A DNA stretch of 64,000 nucleotides from assembly GCA_001692895.1 (NCBI GenBank), contig KV748249.1:558001-622000 (forward strand). The letters are read 5' to 3'. Position numbers and translations under genes: made by a program. The DNA comes from Cenococcum geophilum 1.58. Its lineage: Eukaryota; Ascomycota; Dothideomycetes; Gloniales; Gloniaceae. Below the pieces are notes generated by a model, which saw only the letters and a program-made list of their open reading frames with translations, made no database searches and was not told the DNA's origin. Below, in pieces: positions 32,230-46,099 of the stretch; position 1 is the stretch's first letter; the number at the start of each line of letters is the position of its first letter.

Positions 32230-33520
32230 CCTAGGTAGTCTTAGTATAGCCTATCCACTTAACCTCGTACTATATTTTGTCGTTAATATCCTCGTGACTA
32301 ATAATCCTTAAAACTTGCTATTTGTCTTCTTCTTATCCTCTATACGTGTCTGCTTTGTAAACTAGTGGCTTAATATTCCTATATGCTAGCTCTAGTATTA
32401 TAATGTGTTGTGTAGGGTAGATCTTTATCTTAGCTGGTAGGTTTAACTTAAATATAACTAGTAAAATCTTCTGCGAAATTTTAAAAGGTCCTAGTCTAAC
32501 GTAGTTTAACTTCTTACTTAGTTGTTAACTCTTAAAATTTTTATATAGTAGCTATACTTTATCTCCCTCCTTAAGATCTGGTCCCTTAGATCTCTTAGCA
32601 TTATAGTACCTTTTTATTCTTTCTTATACTTTCTTCGCTAATTCCATAAGGTCTACATAAAGATTTATTAGTATCTTTATTCTTTCTTTAGCTGTGCTAC
32701 TCGTTTTCTTTACTTGCTATAGTAATAATAATATTCTCGGCTTATATCCGTAATTTACCTTAAATAGTAATATGCCTATTCCTTCTTAAGGTATTGCATT
32801 ATATATAAACTATATAACTGGTAATAGCGATACCTAATTATTTTATACATAGTTAATAAAATGCCTTAGATACTACTCTAGTGTTTAATTTAATCTCTCT
32901 ATTTAACCGTCTGTCTGCGGATAATATATAGTAGAAGTTACTACTTAAACTCCTTGCTTTGCTAAGAACACTTCCTAAAATACTACTATAAATTTTAAAT
33001 CCTTATCTAATATGATTTTACTTAGTGCTCCATGTTTTATAAACACTTCTTTAATATAGATTCTAGCGACATCTTCTGCTAATATTTCTTCTATATATGC
33101 TATAAAGTATCCCCACTTTGTAAGCTTGTCTACTATTACTAAAATTACGTTATAATCTTATCTAGTAATAGGATCTCTTAACTTTAGTAACTTTATAATA
33201 AAGTCCTATAATATAACCTCCCATAGTCTCTCTAGTATCTTAATAGGTTGTAGCCCTCTATATAGCTTATATCTTATTAGTTTATTTCTTTAGCAATCTA
33301 GACATTCCTTTATTACTTTTCTTATAATATTTTAGATTCCGTTAATAATATACTCTTCCTAAAGTTTTAATACTAAGCCCATGGCTCCATTATGTCCTTA
33401 AGTTATTCCCTTATAGAAATCTTCCATAAAATGCTCTACTATACTTTTTAGGATATACTTTACTTTACGGTTTTTGTATATATCCGTCTATAGATCTTCT
33501 AGCTGTGCCTTTAAAATCCT
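32230..33520 (-). pseudogene. Gypsy-1b integrase and chromodomain
   Basis: It is colinear with 4240-5510 on the opposite strand. It includes the core stretch with the VIVDKLTK-like context (about 33120-33150), the KGDKVQLLYKN-like tail (about 32540-32580) and a chromodomain-like end near 32240-32330. Fossil with many breaks. Confidence 0.8.
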
Positions 33521-33699
33521 TTATGCCTAAAAGCTTTCTAGTATCTCATAGACCTTCTTTAGTTCGTCGTCTTCTTAAGTCGCTATAATCTTCGGATAAT
33601 TGTACCTAATTAATCCGTCTGTATCTTTTCGCAGTAAAGCCCCTAATGGCTTTTTATTATTTTATAGTTCAGCTTTTTAACTTAGAGCATCCGCTCTCG

Positions 33700-35000
33700 T
33701 ATTGTCTGTACCCTTAGTATACTAAATCTTAAAATGGTATTTTATAAGCATCTCTGCCCATCTAACCTATCTTTAGTTAAGTTCCTTTATTGTTAAGAAC
33801 CCTATTAGGTTCTTATAATCTATCTTAACTATAAATAGTTTCTCTATACCTTGTAAGAATGCTCTCTATTTCTTTAGTGCTATAACTATACCCAATAACT
33901 CCTTATTATAGATGTTATAGTTTAACTCCAGTAGTGTTATTTTCTAACTATAGTATACCACTAGGTGCTATCTATCCTAATATTTCTATATAAAGTATAC
34001 CCCTAGTATAAAGTCTAATATATCTATTTCTATAACTGTCTCTAGTCTTAGTTAATAGATCTTAAGAACTGGCTCCTAGGTAAACAATTCTTTAACCTTT
34101 TTAAATAGCTCTTACTGTTCCTTTCCTTATACCTATAGTTCTTCTTTCTTTATTAATTATATAAATGGTTTAATATCCTTTAACTATTACGCTATAAACC
34201 TTCTATAGTAATTGCAAAACCCTAGAAATAATCTTAATTGCGTAATGTTCTCTAGTTCTTACTAATTCACTATAGCCTTAATCTTTTTTAGATCTATATT
34301 AAGTTAGCCTAGTTTAATAATAAATTTAACGAAATCGGTCTTCCTTATAAAGAACTCGTATTTCTTAATTGCTACTAGCATCTGTTCTTCCTATAGTCTC
34401 TTTAAGACCCATTTAATATATTCCCCATATTCTTCCTTAGTTATTAAGTAGATAATAATATTATTAAGGTATACTATAACAAATTTATTAAGTGTTCTCT
34501 TAATATATTATTAATACGCTTCTAAAACGTTACTAGTGCGTTTATAAGCCCGAATTATATAACCAATAGTTTATATAGTCCTTCCTTTAACCTAAAGGCT
34601 GCCTTTTATTTATCGCCTTTCTTAATCCTAATCTAATAGTACGCCTATCTTAGATCTATCTTTGTAAAGATTTATACGTTACCTATCCTATCTTAGATTT
34701 CGCTAATTAAGGGTAAAGGATACCTATCCTTTCTGGTAATGCTGTTTAACTATCTATAGTTAATACACAGCCTTAGTTTACTATTCTTCTTTAGTACAAA
34801 TAGTACTAGATAACCCGCTAATAACTACAATAGTCTAATATATCCCTTTCGTAGGTTTTCTTAGATAAACTCTTTAATGCTCTACCTTCTTCTTTAGTAA
34901 GCTTATAGATTGGAAAGAACCTTAGACTTATTCCTAGTTCTAATTCTATTTTATAGTCCTATACTATATACTCTAATAACTTTTTATTTTCTGGTGACCA
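33700..35000 (-). pseudogene. Gypsy-1b reverse transcriptase and RNase H
   Basis: RT boxes on the minus strand: FVLKKNS-like lead-in near 34790, a INYR-type box near 34755 and a YLNNIII-type catalytic box near 34450-34480. RNase H runs to about 33700. Colinear with 62930-64000. Fossil. Confidence 0.85.
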
Positions 35001-35239
35001 TAGTTTCTTACTATACTTATAGTATCTTTTTAGTATATAACTTAAGCCTCGCTTAGTTTCTTTGTATATTGCTCTAACCTAGTACTATACTAACTTAGCT
35101 TATTATTGCATCTCGCGGCGTCAAGTATCTCTAATATTAACCTAACTAGTAATCCAATTAATCCTTAGATTGTATTCCTGTAACTAAGGCATCCCTAATA
35201 CTGCCTTATCCCTTCCTAATAGTAGGATATTAAAAGACA

Positions 35240-35480
35240 TCTTAATTTGTCTTCTTTTAATGGTTATCTAAATAGGTCCTATTTTAAGATTAATAATCCC
35301 TCCTCTATAGGCTATTAGATCTCCTAAAATTGTAACTAATAGGTAAGGTTACTCCTTCTATCTATAAGGTAATCCTATTCTTTTAACTGCTATTAGTAAG
35401 ATATAGTTTCGCGTTACTCCACTATCTATTAGCGCTTTAAACTACTAATCTTGCCATTTAACTTATAAATTTAGGTGCCG
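35240..35480 (-). pseudogene. Gypsy-1b protease region
   Basis: The minus-strand frame contains the ALIDSG context near 35420-35440, the retropepsin loop, upstream of RT as expected. It is colinear with 62399-62600. Fossil. Confidence 0.65.
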
Positions 35481-37299
35481 TTTTTAAATTCCTTTAAGGG
35501 TCTAAGGCTCTACTACTAGCTCCCTCTAGTCCTATAGGCCTCTACTTTTCCTAACTATTAACTGCTTAATCCTATTATACTTGGCTTACTCTTTAACCAA
35601 TATCTAGTTCGCTTTTTATCTTTAATATACCATGGATATATATTCTCTAGGCATTCCTACCACTATCGTCCGTTTAGGTATTCTTCCGTAAGGAATCTTC
35701 CTGGTTAAAGTATTAAATTCCCTTCCTCTTAGACCTCTGCTGGATGCCATCTATATATATATTTAGCATTTCTGTACTATTACTTATCTATTATCTAGTA
35801 TATCCTTATAGGGTATTTCCGATTCTTTTCCTTTGGATTCTTATGCATCTTATATATATCGTCCACGCATATAATCTATAATAGCATATAGTATACTAAG
35901 TACTTTAGGTTAACTCTTAACTCGTTTTTATCCTTAAGTTTAAACCTTTATTATACTAATCTAAATATTATAACTTTATTTATAGGTACTAAGATGCGTC
36001 TCTTACTTCTCTAGTCCTCTAATTATTCCTTTAGATTCTTTAACGTTATAATTAAGGCTCCTTTAATGTAAGTTATAGCCTTTTCCGTAATTAGGTGGTT
36101 TTAAATAACTTTTTTATCTAACTATATATAGAAATCTTCCCACTTATTATTGTGTCGCTGTCTATACCACTTTTAGTATAGCTGTTAGAGTATATACGGC
36201 TTATCTGTAAGGAAGTATTTCCTTATTACTATATTATAATAGCCCTTTATATGTTATTCTTTAAGCCTAGTAGGAATTCCTAAATCCTCTTTATCTTCCA
36301 GTTCGGTAAGCCACTTGGCTCTTAATATGCCTACTCTCAGCCTATTAGTAATTCTTTGTACTAGCGCTCTATCCCTTATATATCCCAATATGCTAGATCT
36401 CTTATTTAGTTTCTATTCTTGCTATGCAATAATTCTTTACCTAAACTCTTTTATGGTTTCCTTTGGTTTGTATCTTATAGATTAATCCTTAAAGTCTTTT
36501 TGCTTCTTAATCTTGGTATTAACTTTTCAATCTTTAGGCCGAACACTATATTCCCCTAGTAAGTCTTTTGGGTTTATATACCTGTCTCCTAGTCTAATTG
36601 CTGTTTGCGCTATAGATTCTTCAATCTATAAAGAAGCTCCTTATCTCTTGCTTATAGGTGTCCTAATTTATACTCTAAATTCTTAGTCCCTTAGATTCTT
36701 TAATTTTGCGCTTGCTTCTAGTTTAAGCTTAGCTCTAGCCTTAGTCCAACTAGGCTTACTTAGTATTCTTATCTCGTCTTAAGAGTTTTAAATCTTACTT
36801 ATTTTATCTTAAGAGTCTTATACCTTTAGGAAACTTCGTCCTAAGCTTATTTATATATTACTGAACTAAGCTATTGCTCTGCTCTATCGGTTATCGTCTA
36901 TTATGGGTCCTTAAGCTTGCCTTATCTTATCTTAAGAATCTTAAGCCTTTAGCCTTTTACCTTTATCAAGTACTAAAGTGGCTTACTATCCTACTTCTCT
37001 TGCGTCTTGTAAAGCGATAGATATCGTGTCTAGTAGGGTCTTAATCCCTACTAATATTCCCTATTCTGTAGTGGAATCATCCTCTACCTCTAGTGTAATA
37101 TCTTTAATGGCTGCGTGTTCCTAGTAAACCGCCTTTATTACCTTATTATTATAGAATGCTTCGCCTTCGTTAAATTTAATATTTTAATAAACTTAGCTCC
37201 TATGGCTAATAGCTTGCGCCATACTTAGCGTCTTTATAAATTTGGTATACGTTGTTATAATAAAACGCAAAACTTCTAATTAAACATTCTTTTGTTCCT

Positions 37300-38313
37300 C
37301 GCAGCATATTGTCGTCCCTTTATATATATATATCGTCTGCTAGTCTCGTCCCTTTTACTGCGTAGTGACTCTAACCACTTCTACAGTCTTTAACGTAATA
37401 ACTCTATTTTCCGCAATTTATGCAAGCTCCCTCTTTAAACCATTTTTCTTGTTATAGAGTCCGCCTAAACGTCTTCTACTATTAAGATCCCTAGTTTAGC
37501 CTCTACTCCTTAAACCTTTAATCACTTAATCCTTATCCTCTAGGTTTCTATAGTTATTTACTCTATCTCTTATAGGCTTCTTTAGTACTACTTAGGTCTA
37601 TTAACTCTGCGCTATACTATAGTTTTTAACTTAGCTTTAGTCATTACGTGCTCTGCGCCTTATATAACTATAGAACTCTATCCTAGCCTCTCTTAGCCTA
37701 TTCCCTTTAGTAGATCCAATTATTAATCTTAATTACTTAATTTATTAGTTCCCTTAGGGTATCCGCATCTTCCATTAGGATAATCGCGTCCTAGACTTTA
37801 GCCTTAAGTCCCTATTTATACTATGCCATAAGCGCCCTATTATTTCACTCTACTTATATTACTAATATCTGGAACTACGTTATATACTTAATCGCTAAGG
37901 TTCGTTGCGTAATATCTTAGAGTTTTTTTTCTGCCGTAGTTACTGCCTCTAGGTCTCTGAATATTTGTATAAGTCGCTCTATAAACCCTTCCTAGCTTAA
38001 GAATATAAATTATACCTCTTAATTAGTGGTTGTTATTCTATTTACTTATATCTCTATAAGGTAAGGCTTAAACCATTTAAGTGCTCTTCCTATTAGGAAT
38101 AGTCCCGCATACGCTATTTAATCTATAGGTGTTACTAGCTTTACTCCCTCTTGCGCAACCTTAAAGTGCATTTACATAAGGAATCCTTTAAGCTTTAACT
38201 TCTCTCTTAAGAATCTTTTAATTAATAGTAACTTAACCTTTACTGCGCCTATCCCATTAATCCTATTTTCCAACGTCGCATTATTTTCTATTAGCTAGTT
38301 AACTATCTGTTAT
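37300..38313 (-). pseudogene. Gypsy-1b gag, main part
   Basis: It is colinear with Gypsy-1d gag (59420-60480). A zinc-knuckle segment (ACINCGK near 37405-37425) marks the nucleocapsid end. The N-terminal part lies across the Copia-1b insertion at 50677-50797, where the gag start codon is at 50795-50797. Fossil. Confidence 0.75.
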
Positions 38314-38531
38314 TGTTGGGAATAAAGGCAAGTGGTCACCATATAAGGCAAATTGCCATTACGGGTGGCAAGTTGCCGTTACGTGCGGCAAGTTGCCGTT
38401 ATGTGTCGCCGCGGCAGTAGCGTGGCGAGGAGCCTTAAGCTCCTCGCCCTCCCTGACATATACAAGATCATTAACAATTATTATACTATCTACGAACCGT
38501 AGCTACGTGATATCCCCTTATATAACTAACA
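38314..38531 (+). repeat. 5' LTR of Copia-1b (218 bp)
   Basis: Starts TGTTGGGAATAAAGGC. It contains three 20-bp units GGCAAGTTGCCGTTACGTGC (38347-38406) and a strong 25-nt hairpin at 38424-38448 (GGCGAGGAG, loop, CTCCTCGCC). The junction with the internal region reads ACTAATTAGTAG. Confidence 0.95.
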
Positions 38532-38936
38532 CTAATTAGTAGTTAACTTTACTATTATACCACAGAACAGCTAGGTATTCCACTAAGAAGAGACGAGCTA
38601 CTATACCAGTGCTACTCGTGCTAAAGAAAGCTGTCTTTTAAGGTTAGAACTGGTCCTAAACCTTAAATAAAACTCTTCTATAAATCTAAGGATCTAAAGG
38701 CTAGAACTAGTCCTAAGCCTTTTCTAAATTATAGATTCTTGCGTCTATTACGCAGAATAATACGCTTTATAAGTCTTCGCGATTTAAGGCTAGAACTAGT
38801 CCTAAGCCCTATAATCGCAAATATACGTTATAAACGCGTACTAAATAACAAATGCGTATTAAATAATAAATACATATTATAAACGCGTACTAAATAATAA
38901 TCCCTATACTAATAACACTTCCCTCCCTCTAAAAAC

Positions 38937-40450
38937 ATGGCTATGCCTACTTTAAACGACTAGGAAAACTCCTTATTACTAAGGGTAGCTTTATACGCGA
39001 AACTTATTAATAAAAATTAGGACGAATTTACCTTTAATATAATAACTTATACCGCAAAATAAGTTAATAGCTTTCTCCTATACCATATTATATTCTACTA
39101 AAGTAGACACTACGCCGATATATAGCTATAGGAATATTTTAGGGAGGATTTCGTAGGATAGACCGCTAATACTTAGGCACTTAGTAATATTAATATTGTT
39201 TAGGATTTTTAAGACTTCCTTTATAGGAATGGGGTATATATTACTAAGAACGGTAACCCAATTGCTAGTAATATTTAGGCTATTATTACTAGTATAGAAG
39301 AACCAGTATAGACGGAAGCTAAGATTATACGTTAACTACGGAGACCTAAAACTAACCTATATTCTTTAAAAGGTAACTTTAATTTGGAACGAAACCCCTA
39401 GAACACTACTCTTCTACCTAAAGGTACTTTCCTACCTAGAGGTACTCTTCCTCCACCTCCGCCGCCTCTAGCTCCTCTACTCCAGCTAACTAGTAACCCT
39501 CTATTATAAGAAGTTACGAATCTAATAAAGGTATATTTGGATAAAGAGAAGAAGTTTAGAGGAGAATTATATAATATACTTGGAGTAAAACTATAGGTCT
39601 TTTATAACTGTTGTAATAAGGTTAGAATTTAATACTACTAGTACTACTACGCTTTCTCCATTATATTAAAGGGATAGGCAGTAATATTTTATTATAACTA
39701 TATTACGGGTAAAAACTATAGTTTTAATATAATGCTTTAGCTTACTAGAGCCTACTTTAAGACTAATAAGAATCGCTAACTTTATATATCTAAATGGCGA
39801 GAGACTATATTCTAGAGAGTTATTACATTTAACCTAATAAAGACTTATTTAGAGTGCCTTTAACTACTCTTTAATAAACTCTAAAAAATTTAATATAGCC
39901 TTACTAAAACTTACTAAAATAAGAACAGCCTAAGGGACTAGGTTATCTTAGCCTATTATAGCGTTCCTAAGTGCAATTTAACGCTATATAAACCTATAGA
40001 TATATTTAAAGGAGTATATACCAAGCTACGCTTCGCTGTAGGTACTGTAATATAAATATAAGAATCTTAACAGTTCTATACTAAACGCCCTACCTAATTA
40101 AGCATCCCTAACTAATATAATTATAACTAGACTAATTAAATATATAGTAGCCGTAGTAGGGAATATAGAAGAGGGTATAATTAATGTTAACTATAAGGTA
40201 ATTATAGAGGTCCTTATAGAGGTTTATTTCGAAGTAATTGCTAAAAGAAGTGCTATATTTATAAGAAGCTAAATTGCTAGTTAACTAGATACTCCCTTAA
40301 TAAGCGAAAAAAGGTATATAATAAGTTCCGTTAGAGTATAAGAAATATTAGAAATCGCGAGGTTACTATGGCCTACTTTTAAAGCTTCCTAGTTAAATAT
40401 AAAGGCGTAGAAGATCTTAAGGGCGAGGTTAATAAGGTTAAATAGCTCCT
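38937..40450 (+). pseudogene. Copia-1b gag region
   Basis: It begins at an ATG at 38937-38939 after a leader of about 400 bp. A proline-rich stretch (PPPPPPLAPLLQLTS context, about 39450-39490) is followed by the conserved gag core with a WRETIF motif near 39805. It is colinear with Copia-1c gag at 43993-45880. Fossil with many breaks. Confidence 0.7.
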
Positions 40451-40849
40451 TATAGATATAGAAATTAAGGACTACTCTCCTAACTAATACTTTACGGAGT
40501 ATAGTAAGGTAGATAGTATATAAACTATCGCTATTCTTAATAACCAATCTACGCTCCATTCTATTATAAAATTAAATATCTTTAATAAGCTAAAGGAGAG
40601 TTCCGCGTTTTCCTTTAATAATAGATACTTAGCGAACGTCTTCTATAATATTATGCCGGATATAGAAGCCGCAGGAGTATTTATAGTAGGAGAACCTTAA
40701 GTTTAAGCTCTTTAGCGGCTTAATAGCTCTATTTAGATTAACTAATTAACGGCAAGCTAATATATAATTTGCTTTAGTAAAGGTACTATAATCTCTTTTG
40801 GCACAATTAGGGTCTAAACCCCCTTAGGATATATTACTTTCCATATTAT

Positions 40850-41900
40850 TCCTATAAACACTTTGTTTTTATTTTGCATTAAAGATATAAATAAGTTAGG
40901 TGTTAGGCTTAACAACCTTAAGAATATACTTATTTAGGGAGACAATTAGGTACCCGTTATACGTAAGTAGGGTTACCCCTAGTTGCTCCTTTATTAACTA
41001 GAAAAGAGTGTTGCTTAAAGCTACTTAACTAAGTTAGAATTACGCCAACTGCACTATTGTTTTAGCCACCTATCTATTTATTAATTACTTAGGGTTCTTT
41101 AGTAAGTAGGCTATAAAGTTAAGGTTAAGGCAATTAAGCATCTTATAAAGTACTGCTATTACTACTAAATAAACCAGAAGTCCCCTAGCCGATTTAAGTT
41201 TACCCTTAAAGATAACTACAACTTTAACTTCTATATTATTATTAACGTTATATATCTTAGCGGTAAGCTAGTGCTCTAAGTTATTAACTTCTTAACCTCC
41301 TTTTAAGCCGCGCGTTTCTTAAAAGATATATTAGCCAGAAATATATAGGATACCCTTTAGTTATACTAGATTAATGTCTATTTAGGACTCCCTAATTAAA
41401 TTATCTATAATATAGGAAAGAACTTCTTATTTATAGAGTTCTGATAATAGATAAAGGTGATAGCAATTAAGGTTAAAGAAGTCCCTATTAAGGCATATAA
41501 TAGTATTAAAAAAGTAGAGTGATATTACGCGCTATTATACCGCGTATATAAGATTATCTCTTTAGAACTAAAGGACTTTAGCAAAGAACTTACCTTATAA
41601 ATAGCTGTTAAAGCTATTAATAATTCCGCTGGCCTAGATAAACTCATACCTATATTACTAGTCTTTAGCGCCTACCCTTAAATAACTAATAANTCTNTAC
41701 TATNTCCCTNNNTTATATAATAAGCTAANGCTATTTATAAGNCAATAAAGGAGGTNCNACGTCTCTATNCTATATACTAGGTTAATAACGTATTAGGAAT
41801 AAGAAATGGCCCAAATACCTTAACTACGCTTAATTTACTACTCTAGTCTAAAGTACGCGTATAGCGTAAAAAGGGAGGATAGTTAGGCCCATACTAACTT
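40850..41900 (+). pseudogene. Copia-1b integrase
   Basis: A GAG-pre-integrase part (HPQLLL, SHLSIYQLL-like, about 40970-41090) is followed by the core with YLGLPN-IIYNIGKNFLFIEF near 41380-41440. The stretch 41693-41760 contains scattered N. Fossil with many breaks. Confidence 0.8.
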
Positions 41901-42329
41901 ATTATAATTAATAGTTAAACTTATACTATTTAGATGCCTTACGGACCCACTTAATTCCGTTTAACTATTATTAAGCCTTACTATAAAGATAACAATTCTA
42001 AGCCTTTATAGGATGCCCTAAAAGATACCCTAGAGGAGAACTATAATTAACGTACTTTAGAAGGCGACTATAATCCTAATATAATATTAGTAGATACGCT
42101 ATAACTATAACATGGTAGAGGTCGCCTAAAGGGATTACAAAATCGCTAACATTTTATTAATTTTAAAGAGCAATTTATTACCGCTATTAAAAATAGAGTT
42201 AAGTTATTAATAGCCTTTATAATAGCTAAGGAGAAGGATAACTTCGAACTTATAAAATAGCTCTAAAAAGAAGGTTGTATTATAACTCTAAGAGCTTTTT
42301 TTTAAGTATCTAATAAGTAGGAGATCGAG

Positions 42330-43316
42330 GGTCTTATTACAAGAGGAGTCTTTAAATTTAAGAAGTATAACCCTACTAAGTTTAATGGAGTTCGCATCTT
42401 TAAGTTAAGAATAGTTAATAAGATTAAGGGCAAAGCTACTAATGCCCTATTTAAGAAATTAAGGCTTATTATCTAAGGCTATAATAATAATAGTAAGGAG
42501 GTAATTCTTACGCAGTCTCCTATAATTTAACGAGCTAGTTAGCAAGTTATTGTTACGCTAGCTCCCTCCTTAATAAAAAATAAAATGGCGGTTTATTTAT
42601 AAGATATTACTTAAGCCTATACCTAATTAGAGACGCACCTTTAGCGCTTAATATTAGCATACCTTTTAGAGCAAATTCGCTACTAGTATCCTAAAGATAT
42701 AATTATAGTTGTGCTTAAGCCATTATATGGAATCGTAGAGGCAGAAACTTACTAGTAGGCTACCTATAGTAAGTACTATAAAGAGAAGCTTTTAATAACT
42801 ACTTCTATATTTAATCCCTACTTCCTTATTATAACTACAGGAACTCTATTTAGAATTATCGGCATATAAACTAATAATATAATTATCTTAGGAGACAACT
42901 AATTCTTAGCTCTTAAAGAAAATAAGCTAGTAAAGGTAAATCTTATAGTAAAGCTAAAGGAAAAGCTTAGTTTAATAATACTATTACTCTTTAATAGATG
43001 CATCCTCTCCCTAAATGAGGATTCTATTACTCTGCGCCAGAAGGGTTAAGGTAAGAAGGTTAACGTTATTAACGTTAATTCTCTAAAGCAAGAATATATA
43101 GAGTAACGTGCTTGTAAAGCTTATATTACTTCTATCTATTAACCTAAGGCTTTATTTAATCTCTCTATTGCCGCCAAATACTAGGAACTAACTAAGGATA
43201 ACGTTCTTGCCCTAAATAAACGCCTTTCCTAGTAAATAAACTATCTTAACTGGGGCCTACACTATATACCTATTAATCTTCCTACCGCTAAGCTCTTTAT
43301 ATTTATTAATAGATCG
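42330..43316 (+). pseudogene. Copia-1b reverse transcriptase
   Basis: It opens with TRGVFKFKKYNPTKFNGVRI (about 42340-42400), the conserved start of fungal Copia RT. Later stretches include FRIIGI-TNNIIILGDN near 42855-42900. The gene is interrupted at TTTAT (43317-43321) by Copia-1c, and the RNase H part resumes at 49566. Fossil. Confidence 0.8.
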
Positions 43317-43321
43317 TTTAT

Positions 43322-43507
43322 TATTGGGAATAAGGCAAGTTGCCGTCATATAAAGCATATTGCCGTTACGTGTTAACGTGGCCCGAGCATAGTAAGGAAC
43401 CTTAAGTTCCTTACCCCTTTCCTCATTCCTATCAATAAGAATTAACTAACATCACTGTAACCCTACTCGAGTAGTCGTTATTAGTAAGTCACCCTGTGTT
43501 TCTAACA
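43322..43507 (+). repeat. 5' LTR of Copia-1c (186 bp)
   Basis: Starts TATTGGGAATAAGGCAAG (TGTCGGGAATAAGG in its partner) and ends GTGTTTCTAACA. It shares GGCAAGTTGCC and the GAACCTTAAGTTCC hairpin with Copia-1b but has only one 20-bp unit, so it is a distinct LTR subfamily. Confidence 0.95.
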
Positions 43508-43992
43508 CTAATTAGTGGTTGAATATATAGTCAACTATAGAGTAGCTAGGTTTTTAAATAGAAGAGACAGTCTTATATAGGGGTGCTATATACGCTTATA
43601 TGGAATAGATCCCGGCGATACTATGCTACCTTAAACTTGCGGAAAACTAGTAACAGAAGTGTTACTAAGTACTAGGAGATACCAAGTTGCGTCTATTACG
43701 TAGAATAACTATATTTACGAAGATTTAGTTAAGTACTTTAGGTCAGAAGTATTACTAAACCTACGGTCCCAAAATTAACGTCCGAAACGCGTTAAACAAC
43801 TATATATACGAAGATTTGGTCGAGTACTTTAGGTCAGAAGTGTCACTAAACCTACGGTCCTAAAGTCAACGTCCAAAACGCGTTAACAACATCTTAATTG
43901 CCTACCTTTTAATAGTAAACCTACGAGATTCTATAAAGCCAAAAACCCTACCTACCTTCGACGTACGACACCCCGTTAATTTTATACCTACT

Positions 43993-45880
43993 ATGGCGTT
44001 AACCTACCTAAAGAAGTACGAGAAAAGTATTAACCTGGAGATATGGGATATAGACATTAACCCTATAAACGCTAAGGAATAGGACCTAAACAGATTCTTA
44101 GTATACTGCATAGTATACTATATAGACAGCGAATATAATAATACTAAGCTATAGTATTATATAAAGGAGGACTTTATTAAATAGATAAAGGAAATATAGG
44201 CTCTTATAAAGAAAGATATTATATAAAACTTCCATAACTTCCTTTAGAAGAATAGAGTATTTGTCCCTATAGATAGGGGTGCTATTAAAGATAATATCTA
44301 GGAGCAAGTTATTAACGTAAAAAAAGAGCACAAATGGACTCTATAAGAGGTTAAGCACTAACTACGCACTAAGAGGAAGCTTAACTTATAATAGAATCCA
44401 AATAATACACTAATAGAGACGCGCTCTAATTCCATTACTCTAGGCACAAGTTCTTACATTCCGTATTTATCGCTTCTACCTCTATCTCTAGCTCCCTAGG
44501 ATCCACTAATTTAACTAGCAATATTAACTACTACCCCTTAAAAGTAAGCGCAAGATCCCCTTACTTCGTAATTTAATAACCTTTAAACTCTACCATAGAA
44601 AGATTAGGTACCACGCCGTGTTCTACTAAGCCCTATATCTCCACTACAGCCTACAAAGTAATCCCTACCTTAATCTTTAATATAATTTTAACGTAGTCTA
44701 ATACCACTTAAAGGCACCTTAAAAATGCTTATAGAGCTTACGAAGCTCTATACGGATTAAAAGAAGAAGTTTAATAGGGAACTATATAACATCCTTAATT
44801 TAAAGCTGCGTATCTTCTATAACTATTACTAGAAGGTTAAACTAGAACCTAACCAATATTATAACGCCTATTCTATTATACTTAAGGGCTACGCCAGTAC
44901 CTTCTATTATAATCGTTTGGTAGGAAAAAGATATAATTTTAACCGAATAATATATAAAATAAGATGCTACTTTAAAATAGAAGAGAATAAGTAGCAATAT
45001 ATATTGAAATGGAGAGAGACTACCTTCCTAAAAATTATTGCTACGAACCTAGGTATCTCTTAGCTTAATTATCTTTAAAAGCTCTTTAATTAACTTTAGA
45101 CAATTTAGTGTGGTTTATTTAAATTATATTAAAAGGACCTTAGCCTACGCGATTAAGTTATTAGCGTATACTAAGGTATCAAAGAATATAATCTTACTCT
45201 CTTTAACCCTATAAGTACTTATAAAGGAGTATATACTTAATTAAGATCCTCTATTAGCACCGCTCTACGCTCTTAAAAAGTATAGCAATTTAATGCCTAA
45301 CTCCAATCTACCTTAATTAACCCGGCTAACCAATATGATTATAACTAGACTAATTAAATATATAGTAGACGTAGTAGGGGATACGGTAAAGGGTACGATT
45401 AATGTCAACTATAAGGCAATTATAAAGGTCCTTATGGAGGTTTACTTTAGAGCAATTATTAGAAGAAGTGCTACGTTTATAAGAAGCCAAATTACTAGTT
45501 AACTAGACACCCTCTTAATAGATGAAAGGAGGTATATAATAGGTTTCGCCAAAGCGTATAAAATATTAAAAACCGAAAGATTACTACAGCCTACTTCTAA
45601 AACTTCCTAGTTCAATATAAAGGCAAAGAAGATCTTAAGGGTAAGGTTAATAAGGCCGAACAGCTCCTTATAGATATAGAAATTAAGGACTACTCTCCCA
45701 ACTAATACTTCACTAAGTATAGTAAGGTAAATAGCATATAAACTATCGCTATCCTTAATAACCAATCTACGCTCCATTCTATTATAAAGTTAAATATCTT
45801 TAATAAGCCAAAGGAAAGTTCTACGTTCTCCTTTAACAATAGATACTTAGCAAACGTCTTTTATAGTATTATGCCAGATA
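43993..45880 (+). pseudogene. Copia-1c gag region
   Basis: It begins MALTYLKKYEKSINLEIWDI (43993 onward). A later conserved core reads LKLRIFYNYY...GYASTFYYNRLVG near 44805-44920 and LKWRETTFLKIIATNLGIS near 45005-45060. Toward the 3' end the frame continues into a conserved ATFIRSQIT-like linker near 45470. No clear zinc knuckle was found. Fossil with many breaks. Confidence 0.75.
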
Positions 45881-46099
45881 CTAGAGCCGCAGGAGTATCT
45901 ATAGTAGGAGAGCCTTAAGTTCAAGCTCTTTAGCAGCTTAATAGCTCTATTTAAATTAACTAATTAATAGCAGGCTAATATACAATTCGCTTTAGTAAGG
46001 GTACTATAATCTCTCTTAGCATAATTAAGGTCCAAACCCCGTTAGGATATATTACTTTTTACATTATCCCCACAAACACCCTATTCCTATTCTGCATCT

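Noticed and set aside
44149-44331. Minus-strand open stretch of 60 codons, hydrophobic
   Set aside because: It is antisense to Copia-1c gag. The Leu/Ile/Tyr-rich composition is what AT-rich RIP sequence gives by chance.
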